A stretch of DNA of 64,000 bases from assembly GCF_048565625.1 (NCBI RefSeq), contig NZ_JBLZUR010000002.1, positions 558,001 through 622,000 on the forward strand, read 5' to 3'. The stretch comes from JBLZUR01 sp048565625 (GTDB taxonomy: Bacteria; Pseudomonadota; Alphaproteobacteria; Sphingomonadales; Sphingomonadaceae). The number at the start of each line of letters is the position of its first letter. Position 1 is the stretch's first letter. The notes beneath the pieces were generated by a model, which was not told the DNA's origin, searched no databases, and saw nothing but the letters and a program-made list of their open reading frames with translations. Below are positions 10,437 to 18,719 of the stretch, piece after piece. The translations under genes and the position numbers were made by a program.

Positions 10437-11767
10437 TGGGAGTTCCTCACGTAGACGCCGTCGAGGAAGACGATCTCGACATCGATGCCGGTCGGCATCT
10501 CAACGACGGGTTGGTATTGTTCGGCGCGCTCGATCAGATATTTGCTGACCGTATCGGCGGCGTCCGCGGCGCCCTGGCCGAGCCCGCCGCCGAGGATGTC
10601 GCCGGCGGAGAGCTTCGAGCGGGTGCCATCAGCATTGGTCGTGACGCCGGAGAAGACGCTGTTGGCGTTCGCCGAAAAGCCGCGCCCGAACCCGCCGACA
10701 ATCCCGGCAAGCAGAGCCTGACTGACAAGGCTGCCCTCGCGGCTGACGACACGCCCACGCACGCCCGATTTTCCGGCAAAGCTGATGAAGCCTTTGACCT
10801 CGCTCACCGCGACGCGCCCGCCGGGCTGGTCGCAGGTCATCCGCGCCAGCTTCACATAGACCTTCTCGGACGAGAGATCGCCGCGTGCTGCGCCATTGAC
10901 GATGCAGCCCTGGAGCCGCGTGGTCAGAACCTTGCCGTTCTGCATGACCGATCGCGCCGGACCGGTAATGCGCAGCACCACGGGAAGCGGATCGGTCTGG
11001 CTCGCGACGCCGGCCGACGCATCGACGCCGACGATGACCTTGGCCGGAGCATAGGAATTGGGCGGCAGATAGTCCGGCGAGTCCTCGACCACGACCGGCG
11101 GCACTTCCGGGCGTGCCGCTCTCAGTCCACTGGCCCCTGCCTTGTCGGAGGTGAAGCTCATGAGTTTGACTTCACCGGGCCCGGGCAGGCCCGCTTCGCT
11201 CGCGCCCAGCGCAGCACCCGCAGGGGCAGGCTGAACCGGTCGACCGCGCGCATCGTAGCCACCCGCCTGCGGGCCATAGGCCGGTGGCGGCAGGCTTGCG
11301 GCTGCTGGGGCGGCCTGGCTGGCAAGGCGCGACTTGAGATCCGCGTTCTCAGCGGAGATCGCATCGATCGCGGCCTGGCCGTCGATCCGCATGGCCTGGT
11401 TCTCCGCCTTGAGTGCGGCCAATTGGGATTCGATTTCCTCGCGCGGGAGGCTCGCGTCCTTCATCGCCTTCTGCTCGCGGGTCACGGCATCGAGACGATT
11501 GCCGTAGGTCGCGACGAACTCGCGCTGCGAAAGGTCGCGATTGATGAGCCCTGCCGTGTCGATGGTCTGGGCGGCGGTGGGATCGTCGCTCTTCGCGCCG
11601 TCGTCGCCGCCCAGGATGAACCAGCTGCCGCCGACAAGCGCGAGTGCGCCCAACGAGCCCAGCAGAAGCTTCTGCCGCCGCGCGGTCTTCGCGTTGAGGC
11701 TGGTTACTGGCGACGGCGATGCCGGATCGGCCTGTACCGGGGTTGAGATCGAAGGAGTATCAGTCAT
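10433..11767 (-). CDS. traB: TraB, T4SS core scaffold protein (VirB10-like)
   Basis: TraB spans the envelope as the VirB10-like part of the core complex. The 444 residues contain one transmembrane helix near residues 33-52 (LLLGSLGALALVGGSWFIL), a coiled-coil segment (about 85-140), a proline-rich linker and a C-terminal domain. The C-terminal domain has VLTTRLQGCIVNGAARGDLSSEKVYV-type sequence and GFISFAGKSGVRGRVVSREGSLV, both typical of TraB. It overlaps traK by 8 bases. Confidence 0.93.
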   Translation of the reverse strand: MTDTPSISTPVQADPASPSPVTSLNAKTARRQKLLLGSLGALALVGGSWFILGGDDGAKSDDPTAAQTIDTAGLINRDLSQREFVATYGNRLDAVTREQKAMKDASLPREEIESQLAALKAENQAMRIDGQAAIDAISAENADLKSRLASQAAPAAASLPPPAYGPQAGGYDARGRPVQPAPAGAALGASEAGLPGPGEVKLMSFTSDKAGASGLRAARPEVPPVVVEDSPDYLPPNSYAPAKVIVGVDASAGVASQTDPLPVVLRITGPARSVMQNGKVLTTRLQGCIVNGAARGDLSSEKVYVKLARMTCDQPGGRVAVSEVKGFISFAGKSGVRGRVVSREGSLVSQALLAGIVGGFGRGFSANANSVFSGVTTNADGTRSKLSAGDILGGGLGQGAADAADTVSKYLIERAEQYQPVVEMPTGIDVEIVFLDGVYVRNSQ

Positions 11768-12521
11768 GGCCCAACCCTCCGTTCGAACCGACGATGAAGG
11801 CGACCGTGCTTTCTCCCGATTTGAGAGTGGGCTGGGCGATCGAGATTGCGAGTGTCTGGGAGGACGCGAGATCCGCTTCGGTAAGCGTCAGCGGCTTGCG
11901 GCCACGGTTCGCCAGGCGGATGACCTTTCCGGCGAGCGCGCTGCCGCGGTAGTCGGCGATGAGCTGGATTTCGAGATCGCCGACCCGTGCTGGAAGGGCT
12001 GAGGATTGCCTGACTTCGAAGCCATCGACCGTCCGGTCATTGGCCATGGCCTGGATCAGCCGCACCGCGCTTGTTTCAAGCGGCGTTTCGCTTTCCCAGC
12101 CAGATGCCTTGTTTGTCGCGATCGCCGGGTTGGTGATGAAGACCTGCACTGCCGGGACAGGCTCGACCTGGCAGGAAACCTTGTAGACGAAGCCCTTCTT
12201 GGTCGTGGCGAAGAAGCTGATCGACCGCGCCGCATAGGTCTCGGGCACGGACACGTAGATGTCGCCGCGCAGCGGTTCGTTGGTGACCGCAAAATCGTTG
12301 TAGGGCGTGCCGGTCGAGATCTTCGAAACGCTGGCAAACTGGTCGTCGATGAGCGCGAAGCGCGTCAGCTCGCGGGACGACACGGCGCATTCGATGCTCG
12401 CTCCGTCTGCAGCCTGTTTGAACTGGTCGGCGGCCTGGGCGCCGCTCCCTGAAAATGCGAGGATGGTACTGGCACAAAGAGCCAGGCTCCACGCGCGCGT
12501 CTTGCGTCGGTAAGCCATCAC
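11760..12521 (-). CDS. traK: TraK, T4SS core secretin-like protein
   Basis: TraK is the VirB9-like periplasmic/outer-membrane component of the F-type core complex. It has 253 residues with a signal peptide (hydrophobic 11-28, cleavage near AQA-AD). Typical TraK features are DGASIECAVSSRELTRFALIDD near the N-terminus and GDIYVSVPE with FFATTKKGFVYKV in the middle. It overlaps traB by 8 bases and the traE stop by 4 (ATGA). Confidence 0.9.
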   Translation of the reverse strand: MMAYRRKTRAWSLALCASTILAFSGSGAQAADQFKQAADGASIECAVSSRELTRFALIDDQFASVSKISTGTPYNDFAVTNEPLRGDIYVSVPETYAARSISFFATTKKGFVYKVSCQVEPVPAVQVFITNPAIATNKASGWESETPLETSAVRLIQAMANDRTVDGFEVRQSSALPARVGDLEIQLIADYRGSALAGKVIRLANRGRKPLTLTEADLASSQTLAISIAQPTLKSGESTVAFIVGSNGGLGHD

Positions 12522-13090
12522 TGGGCCTCCTTCGTTGGGTCTTTGGGGGGCAACTGGCTGAAGCCTGACAGCGCGAGACGCAGGCCCCGGTAGGTCCAGT
12601 TGAAGCGGAAACGGCGTTCGTCGCTCGCGATGACCTGGGCGCCGACAAAGGTCTTGAGCGTGCCCGTCACATCGGAAGTCAGCCCCTTGGGATCGACGGT
12701 CATCGACCGGATGACGAAGGCCTGGGTGACGTCCGACCCCCGCTGCTCGTCGACAATTCGGACAAGATCGGCCTTAAGGCGTCCGTAGCTTGCCGGATCG
12801 GCGAGCTTCAGGATCTCGTCCATCCAGTAGTCGAGGCCTTCGGGGCTGCGATTGAGCAAGACGAGCGCGGCATCGCGGGTCACGAGTTCGAGATAGTCGG
12901 CCTCGACCCCCGCGCTGCTGACGGTGAGCTGCTTGGGGAGCGTTGGCAGGAGCACAACTTCGCGGTCGCGGGTGGCAGCAAGGCTGACGGCGACGACAAG
13001 CGCAATGCCAAGCCCGGCGCTGGTGAGCGCAAAGAGGTTGCGCTGGCGCAGCAGCGATTGCTGACGCTCGTGTGAAATGTCGGCAAACAT
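12518..13090 (-). CDS. traE: TraE, conjugal transfer protein (VirB5/VirB8-like)
   Basis: Inner-membrane protein of the F-type pilus assembly complex. The 190-residue product has a short cytoplasmic tail, one transmembrane helix near residues 22-44 (LFALTSAGLGIALVVAVSLAA) and a periplasmic domain with LNRSPEGLDYWMDEILKLADP, a TraE signature. It starts 12 bases after the traL stop and overlaps traK by 4. Confidence 0.92.
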   Translation of the reverse strand: MFADISHERQQSLLRQRNLFALTSAGLGIALVVAVSLAATRDREVVLLPTLPKQLTVSSAGVEADYLELVTRDAALVLLNRSPEGLDYWMDEILKLADPASYGRLKADLVRIVDEQRGSDVTQAFVIRSMTVDPKGLTSDVTGTLKTFVGAQVIASDERRFRFNWTYRGLRLALSGFSQLPPKDPTKEAQ

Positions 13091-13102
13091 GGATATCTCC
13101 CC

Positions 13103-13390
13103 TCAACCGGCAAGCAGGCGGCAGTGGGAAGGCGGCGTCGATTTCAGGCCCAACAATCCGGCAGGCAGATACCAATAGGCGGCATGGGCTACCCAGGAGC
13201 TGGCGCGTCCTGCTTTTGCCTTTCGCAGCGCGAACCAGGCGCCGAAGGCAACGATGATGCCGATAAAGATATGCTGGCTGAGGATCCCCCAGGTGAAGGG
13301 GATGAGCATCCCGGCGAACTCGTCAATGGTCCAGAAGCCGATGAGCTCCGGATCGTCGAGCCGACGCGGGATGATGTATGGGTCCGCCAT
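13103..13390 (-). CDS. traL: TraL, conjugal transfer pilus assembly membrane protein
   Basis: Small inner-membrane protein (VirB3-like) of the F-type system. The ATG at 13390 gives a 95-residue product starting MADPYIIPRRLDDPELIGFW, closely resembling TraL N-termini. Two hydrophobic segments follow (GMLIPFTWGILSQHIFIGIIVAFGAW). A longer open frame to 13864 runs through traA and is not used. It lies between traA and traE, as in F. Confidence 0.9.
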   Translation of the reverse strand: MADPYIIPRRLDDPELIGFWTIDEFAGMLIPFTWGILSQHIFIGIIVAFGAWFALRKAKAGRASSWVAHAAYWYLPAGLLGLKSTPPSHCRLLAG

Positions 13391-13416
13391 GGCGACGCGC
13401 CTTCCCGTCCGATGCG

Positions 13417-13761
13417 TCAGATGACCGCGGTGACGACCGAGGTGACGATCGGAACACCCGTGCCGACGCCGATGCCGACACCGACCGGAACAGCGACCTG
13501 TCCGAGCGAGAACCGGCCCGAGGCGAGACCGATGAGTCCGCCTGCAAGGCTGAGGACCGTGATGATCTTGCCGCCCGAGCCTTCGAGGAAATCGGTGAAT
13601 TTCGTGAGGGCAGGGGTGAAGGTTGTGTCGGCGCCCGCGTAGGCGGAGCTGGCGGCCAGTGCTGCGACCGCAAGCGGTACCGCGAAGGTCATCGCCCGCC
13701 CGAATTTCGAGGGGCTTTGATCGGTGGCGCCGGAACGCCGGGAGAGGGTGAGAGACTGCAT
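13417..13761 (-). CDS. traA: TraA-like conjugative pilin precursor
   Basis: Major pilin subunit of the conjugative pilus. The Met at 13761 is preferred because GGAG lies 6 bases upstream; Mets at 13773 and 13824 are in frame but have poorer sites. The 114-residue precursor has a long basic leader, a hydrophobic segment ending in AYAGAD, and a mature region of about 70 residues with two hydrophobic helices (ITVLSLAGGLIGLAS and a VGVGIGVGTGV stretch), the F-pilin layout. It is the first gene of the transfer operon. Confidence 0.83.
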   Translation of the reverse strand: MQSLTLSRRSGATDQSPSKFGRAMTFAVPLAVAALAASSAYAGADTTFTPALTKFTDFLEGSGGKIITVLSLAGGLIGLASGRFSLGQVAVPVGVGIGVGTGVPIVTSVVTAVI

Positions 13762-14031
13762 ATGGAGCTCCATCTGGAGGGGTGAACCCAGCGTTCTTTC
13801 GTTCGCTGTGTGTTCCACATGCATCTAGGAAATCGATGTAGGAAAGCCTGAGGTGACTGAGCACCTGTGGTCCGGACGAATATGGACTTACTGAATTGCC
13901 CGTGTCGGAGATTGCGTTCGGAAATGGCGGTTTATGTGGCTTGTTGGGTCGGTGAACTCCGACGAGTCAGGCGACCTTCGCCGACGAATCAGGTGCGAAG
14001 ATGATTCGCCTAGAAACGAGATGTTCCGCTA
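13762..14031. promoter_or_regulatory. Divergent control region between the tra operon and the regulators
   Basis: No gene is seen here. The region separates the leftward transfer operon from the rightward XRE-like regulator and must hold promoters for one or both. It contains the repeat cluster at 13959-14008. I could not assign -35/-10 boxes with confidence. Confidence 0.5.
13959..14008. repeat. Direct and inverted repeats, candidate operator
   Basis: CCGACGAGTCAGG at 13959-13971 recurs as CCGACGAATCAGG at 13981-13993, exactly 22 bases apart (two helical turns). The second copy overlaps an inverted repeat, CGAATCA at 13985-13991 and TGATTCG at 14002-14008, with a 10-base spacer. Placed just ahead of a helix-turn-helix gene, this looks like an autoregulatory operator. 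Confidence 0.5.
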
Positions 14032-14568
14032 ATGTTCTTTTTGTTTTCCTACATGCGGTGCGCGCGATATGGCTACGACTCAGTTGTTCATCGTCGGAGT
14101 TTCTTCCATGCACCAGCCCGCGTCATTCCGAGGCAAGCGAACGCCAGTCTCGCGCACATTCTGGCCCACGCCATCGAGTCGTCCGACAAACCGAGGCACC
14201 AGATTGCCCGGGAAGTAGGCATCCATCGCGAGACCCTGCTTCGCGTCATGCGCGGCGACCGGCCGATCGGTCTAGATGAAGCTGCCCTCGTACTCGACGT
14301 GTGCGGCGCCTTTCCACGTGCGAGCATGATCCTGGCTCTTGCTGGTCAGGAAGATCTGGCCTGCGAATGGATGCGCAGCGAGATGGGGGAGTTCCTTGAA
14401 GACTTCTTCACCGCTTTGCCTGGTCAGCTCGAGCGGACGCTTGGTCGACGGGTCGAAGATCTGAGGCCGCGGTGGGCTAACGGCACCTCGCAACTCGTAG
14501 CGCGCATGCTCGCCAAGCATATCGACGATTTTGCCAATCGTGACATCGCGATGGCGCTGCCGCGCTAA
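14032..14568 (+). CDS. XRE-like helix-turn-helix regulator
   Basis: Probable DNA-binding regulator of the element. In the 178-residue frame, residues about 39-93 hold an XRE-like helix-turn-helix (SLAHILAHAIESS, then QIAREVGIHRETLLRVMRGD). The C-terminal part is helical with no recognised domain. The start is uncertain: Mets at 14032 and 14053 lack a good ribosome site, and the first 35 residues look unlike coding sequence of the family. It is transcribed away from the tra operon next to a candidate operator, so control of transfer genes is likely but inferred. Confidence 0.72.
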   Translation: MFFLFSYMRCARYGYDSVVHRRSFFHAPARVIPRQANASLAHILAHAIESSDKPRHQIAREVGIHRETLLRVMRGDRPIGLDEAALVLDVCGAFPRASMILALAGQEDLACEWMRSEMGEFLEDFFTALPGQLERTLGRRVEDLRPRWANGTSQLVARMLAKHIDDFANRDIAMALPR

Positions 14569-14618
14569 GGCTATTCACCTCGGAGGGGACCGAGCCAATC
14601 TACCCGACAGGACAGACC

Positions 14619-14882
14619 ATGAATGCGAAACCCCAGATCACCGATGGCGCTTCGACCGATGACGAGGCGCTGCGGCAAGTCCTTCCGCCGGCGCGGCTGT
14701 TGCGTCTACCCGAAGTCATGGACCGGGTCGGCTTGCGGCGTTCAGCCATCTACCTGCGGATGAGCGAGGGCCGCTTTCCTAAGTCGCGGTCGCTTGGTCC
14801 CAAATGCGCAGTATGGGTCGAGGCAGAAATCAACGACTGGATCCAGTCGATCGCTCTGAATTCGTCGCGCGCCGATCCATGA
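14619..14882 (+). CDS. AlpA-family phage/element regulator
   Basis: Short DNA-binding protein of the AlpA/MerR-like excisionase type. The 87 residues contain LLRLPEVMDRVGLRRSAIYLRMSEGRFPKSRSLG followed by VWVEAEINDWI, the full AlpA pattern of winged helix-turn-helix and tail (from about residue 27). An AGGA sequence precedes the ATG. Such proteins commonly sit in integrated elements, where they control integrase or act as excisionase. Confidence 0.88.
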   Translation: MNAKPQITDGASTDDEALRQVLPPARLLRLPEVMDRVGLRRSAIYLRMSEGRFPKSRSLGPKCAVWVEAEINDWIQSIALNSSRADP

Positions 14883-14919
14883 TCTATGCCACGGAAAATC
14901 CTCGCGCTAAGCTGCGCGC

Positions 14920-15612
14920 ATGGTTCATCGTTACTCGGCGGGCAATCCACTTCATCCAGAGGCCTTGAAAGAGAAGCAGCGATCGCTTCGCGCAGGTTTT
15001 CCAACGCCTCTGACCCTGCGTGTTCACCGCGCCCTGTCCTGGCTTCGCCGCGCTGTAGCGGAGGACGAGGACCAGGACGTTCGCTTCATTCTCCTCTGGA
15101 TCGGGTTCAATGCTGCCTATGCTGGCGACGTCGAAGCCTCGGCCAGTAGCTCAGCCCCTGAAGGCGAGCGCGGCCTGTTCCAGACGTTCTTCTCGACACT
15201 GGTGAAGTTTGACGGGCGCCACCGGGTCTATGACGCTGTCTGGCAGCGTTTCAGCCAGGAGATCCGCCTCCTGCTCGATAACCGCTATGTCTATCACCCC
15301 TTCTGGCAGTATCAGAATGGTGTGCCCGGATACGATGATTGGGAGCAGAAGCTTGAGCGTAGCCGGACCGCCATCAATCATGCCTTGCGCGAGCACGACA
15401 CAGTCCGGATCCTCTCGATCCTGTTCGATCGGCTTTACGTTCTGCGTAATCAGCTCGTGCATGGCGGCGCAACCTGGAACAGCGATGTCAATCGCGACCA
15501 GGTGAGGGACGGGGCGTCGCTGCTGGGTTGCCTGCTGCCGATCTTTGTCGATCTGATGATGGACAATCCGCAGCACGAATGGCCGATGCCGAACTATCCT
15601 GTCGTGGAATGA
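14920..15612 (+). CDS. HEPN-like (Apea-type) protein
   Basis: 230-residue mostly helical protein. It shows LRNQLVHGG near residues 175-183, which fits the HEPN RNase motif R-x4-H (Arg176, Asn177, His181). The upstream FILLWIGFNAAY stretch matches the other helix of HEPN proteins that handle RNA or act as toxins. Its 3' end overlaps the converging helicase gene by 19 bases. A role as effector of the neighbouring system is possible. It could also be a structural HEPN protein without RNase activity. Confidence 0.65.
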   Translation: MVHRYSAGNPLHPEALKEKQRSLRAGFPTPLTLRVHRALSWLRRAVAEDEDQDVRFILLWIGFNAAYAGDVEASASSSAPEGERGLFQTFFSTLVKFDGRHRVYDAVWQRFSQEIRLLLDNRYVYHPFWQYQNGVPGYDDWEQKLERSRTAINHALREHDTVRILSILFDRLYVLRNQLVHGGATWNSDVNRDQVRDGASLLGCLLPIFVDLMMDNPQHEWPMPNYPVVE

Positions 15613-18600
15613 TCAGAGCTGGCAGTCAGGCAGAGGCCGGGTCTGAGCGAAATCTGAAACTCGGCTAGCTCGCTCACGACATCTTCGCTCATTCCTGAGA
15701 AGAGTTCGATCAGCTCGTCCTGCCGCGGTTGCCCGAATGCCAGTCGATAGCTCGCCAGCGATTTCTTCAGGTTCTCATAGCGTTCCAGCTCACGGCTGAA
15801 GGGGGGCATGAGGACCATGCGCTCGATCTTCGCCTCGCCGGGATATATCCAGTAGGGCACGATATCGCCGGCATGCCCATCGGCCGTTTGTTGATCCTGC
15901 GCCGCCTTGAACATGGCAGTCCATGGTGCCTCGGCGCCGACGAGCGCCGAAGCGCAACTGCCGAAATCTGCCGCGATATTGCGGCGCACCGCATGATTCT
16001 TGAATCGATGGACACGGCCCTCGCGCTGTTCGATGTCGACCGGATTGCGAGGAAGGTTCCAGTGGACGATCCGCGCGCAATACGGGTGAAAATCGAGGCC
16101 CTCTTGCCCGATTGACGTGGATGCCAGCACGAACGGGCGAAAAGGCGATTTGAAAGCGGCCTGGACGAGAGTGGTTCGGCGAACGCCCTTTTCCTCTTCG
16201 GCTTTGGTCGCGAAGCGCATGGCGAACCGCGCGCGGATTTCGAAGGTCTGGTCCTGCAAGCGTGCGCGGCCGGCCGTCCAGTGGTCGAGCGTAATCTGAG
16301 CGGGCCGCAGTGCGACAACCTCGACCACCTTCATGGCGATGAGCCGGGCTCGTTCGGCCGCATCGACTTGCTCGGCGCGTTCACTTTCTAGGACCAGATG
16401 GAGATACTCATCCAGCACCGCTGCGAGATCGTGCTGCGCCGAGTGTGCGTTGACCTGGCGCCAATAGTTCAGAGGCGAGACTTCCTCCAGCAGAGCGCGG
16501 CTCTCTGGTTGGTTGTACAGGCTGCGAAACCCGAGCGCGACCACGATCGCCGCGCCGACTAGCGCCGGATCGTCGATCTGCAACTCCGGGCAAAGGCGAG
16601 CGAGCGCGCGAAGTGCGCAGGTCGCAGGCGAGCCAAGCGCAAATTCCGCCAGCTTGTCGACTATGTCTCTTGGATCGGGGGCGCCGTGATGGTCGTCGGA
16701 ATCCAATGCCTGCTTAATCGCTTCGATTGTCCGTGCCATCGCGCCATGTTCGTCATGCGCATCGTGCTCAATGGCACCGACGCGGCCCCAGTCCACACCC
16801 CGGTCCAGTTCGGCCTCGATTGTAAGGGGCAACAGGCGGTCGGATCGCTCGGCCAGTCGGGAAAGACACGCCGGATTGAGGCGTTCCCCCAGAACCTGAC
16901 GAACCTGGACAAGCAGTTCAGCATAAGTGCCCGCTCGTCCATGGCGCTGTTCTAGCTGCAAGGGATCCACCCAAGCGGCAAGGGTCGGAGACGGACACAA
17001 CATCGGCATCATTTCTTCGACGCCGATTGGGCGGCTTGTGCGCCCCACCAGGTCCGGTGACATGTTCATGCGCCGGCTCGCCTCATGCGAGAGAAGTGCC
17101 GCAATCGCATCCGGGACCATCGACCAGTCCGAGAAAACCAGCGTCTTGGTCGCAGGGACAGGCTCTCCGAACGAAGGACGGGAAGGCGGAATCCACAGCG
17201 CACGATCAAGGCCGTATTGGAAGGCCGTGTCGGCGAGCGCGCGCATTCGTCCGTTGCGAAGTGGTATCTCAGCGAAGTTTTCGACTTGAGCCTTGTCGAT
17301 GAAGTACGGCGCGGCGGCTCTAATCGCCGTGCGCAGCTCCCTGGCCGGCCGCAGCTTAACTGCCTGCAGGCGCTCTCTCAGCTTGTAGCCGCGCATGAAG
17401 TTGAGAAGGTAGGGCGACGACTTCCAATATTCGACGATGCCGGGCGCACTGACGAGCTCGGCCACCTGCGAAACCGCTTTTGCCTCCCTCAGGTCGTCCG
17501 TCTCTATCGTCAGCATGGGCTTCAACTCCCTTACCAGCGAGTTGCGATCCGCGGTGGAGTCCACGCGCTCCGTCCGGGCAACAACCTGGCTGAGGATGTG
17601 ATGCACGCGGTCGCGTTGGAAACGCGCGGCCGATCTTGACGCAGGCATGGCTTGCAACGCACGTCGGAATTTCGAGAGCTCAATCTCGAGTTCACTGACA
17701 CGCGCCTCGCCGTCCACGTCGCCGAACAGAAAGCGCATGGTTCGCAGGAAGTCGCTGTAGTGATCGCCTTCTTCCGGATCGTCGCTGCTCAAGGTGAGCA
17801 TCCGGTACGGCGTAGCGGACAGCAACAGCAGGCGTGCCGACGAGCCGTCCGGGCCGGAGTAGGAAAACAGCGCCCGCGCAAGCTCCGCAGCCGCTGCTTT
17901 TTCGGGTGCAAGACTCTCATCGTGCTCATGCAACAATTCGGCAAACCGCTGGAACTCGTCCAGGATGATGAGATCTGGGGTAAGTGCATCGACGCATATC
18001 CGTGCCAGGATGCGGCGAAGTTCCCCGATTATCGCGGCCGGGCGCTGGTCGGGTGGGTAGTCCGGACTTTTCTTGTTCCGTGCCAGCTCCGATGCCTCGC
18101 GAATGCGCAGGATGAATTCATCCCCGATAGCGTCGTTGAATTTCTCGGATATCTCCTTCGAAATCGACTGGGCGCGCATCCAGTCTGTCCAGCCGGGCCA
18201 GTTCTCAGGCGTAACTCCGCCGCGAAAAATGCGCTGCACACCGCCATGCCGGATGCCGAGCCTTTTTCTCAGCATCTCATAAATGAGAGCGCGCTCTTTT
18301 GCCGTCCCCAACGACGACTTCAGATCGAGCGCCGTCCCCGGTGTCAGGCTGATGAGATTAATGGGCCTGGATGCGATCCCTCCTTCCTGCTCGATCTCAA
18401 GCGGCAGGAGGGTGAGGCGGGTGTTCAGCGGTTTCGTCGCTGATCCGATCACATTGAGTGACTTGATATTCTGCTCGGCTATCGCCTGGTTCGAGCAGAT
18501 GTAGACCACGTCTATCCGGTCAACCTTCCCGGTCAGTTGTTCGATCGTTTTGGCGATAACGCCGCGCGCAACCATGGTCTTTCCCAAGCCGACTTCGTCG

Positions 18601-18719
18601 GCAACGAGGAACTGACGCGTAGTCGAGGCATCCGTGAACAGGCGCTGGAAGACATAGTCGACCGTGGCGCGCTGGAAGGGCTTCAAGAGCTCCAAATGGT
18701 CGTTCGCCCGATAGCTCAC
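15594..18719 (-). CDS. SF2/SNF2-like helicase of a defence-type operon
   Basis: Large helicase, 1041 residues from a GTG at 18719 that overlaps the upstream stop as GTGA. Motif I is DEVGLGKT (residues 41-48), the Walker B-like motif is LDEFQ (about 253-257) and motif III is SATP (about 301). The C-terminal lobe shows STSIGQEGLDFH and QREGRVHRF (about 860-910), as in SNF2/RapA-like enzymes. A long insert of some 450 residues separates the lobes. A separate nuclease domain is not obvious. It is the last gene of a coupled series after the DUF6361 and PLD genes, and probably moves along DNA for the PLD nuclease. Confidence 0.85.
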   Translation of the reverse strand: MSYRANDHLELLKPFQRATVDYVFQRLFTDASTTRQFLVADEVGLGKTMVARGVIAKTIEQLTGKVDRIDVVYICSNQAIAEQNIKSLNVIGSATKPLNTRLTLLPLEIEQEGGIASRPINLISLTPGTALDLKSSLGTAKERALIYEMLRKRLGIRHGGVQRIFRGGVTPENWPGWTDWMRAQSISKEISEKFNDAIGDEFILRIREASELARNKKSPDYPPDQRPAAIIGELRRILARICVDALTPDLIILDEFQRFAELLHEHDESLAPEKAAAAELARALFSYSGPDGSSARLLLLSATPYRMLTLSSDDPEEGDHYSDFLRTMRFLFGDVDGEARVSELEIELSKFRRALQAMPASRSAARFQRDRVHHILSQVVARTERVDSTADRNSLVRELKPMLTIETDDLREAKAVSQVAELVSAPGIVEYWKSSPYLLNFMRGYKLRERLQAVKLRPARELRTAIRAAAPYFIDKAQVENFAEIPLRNGRMRALADTAFQYGLDRALWIPPSRPSFGEPVPATKTLVFSDWSMVPDAIAALLSHEASRRMNMSPDLVGRTSRPIGVEEMMPMLCPSPTLAAWVDPLQLEQRHGRAGTYAELLVQVRQVLGERLNPACLSRLAERSDRLLPLTIEAELDRGVDWGRVGAIEHDAHDEHGAMARTIEAIKQALDSDDHHGAPDPRDIVDKLAEFALGSPATCALRALARLCPELQIDDPALVGAAIVVALGFRSLYNQPESRALLEEVSPLNYWRQVNAHSAQHDLAAVLDEYLHLVLESERAEQVDAAERARLIAMKVVEVVALRPAQITLDHWTAGRARLQDQTFEIRARFAMRFATKAEEEKGVRRTTLVQAAFKSPFRPFVLASTSIGQEGLDFHPYCARIVHWNLPRNPVDIEQREGRVHRFKNHAVRRNIAADFGSCASALVGAEAPWTAMFKAAQDQQTADGHAGDIVPYWIYPGEAKIERMVLMPPFSRELERYENLKKSLASYRLAFGQPRQDELIELFSGMSEDVVSELAEFQISLRPGLCLTASSDHSTTG

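Noticed and set aside
15594..18719. Mokosh-type helicase/PLD system
   Set aside because: Mokosh helicases are of the SF1 type and type II is a single fusion. Here the helicase is SF2/SNF2-like and the PLD is a separate gene.
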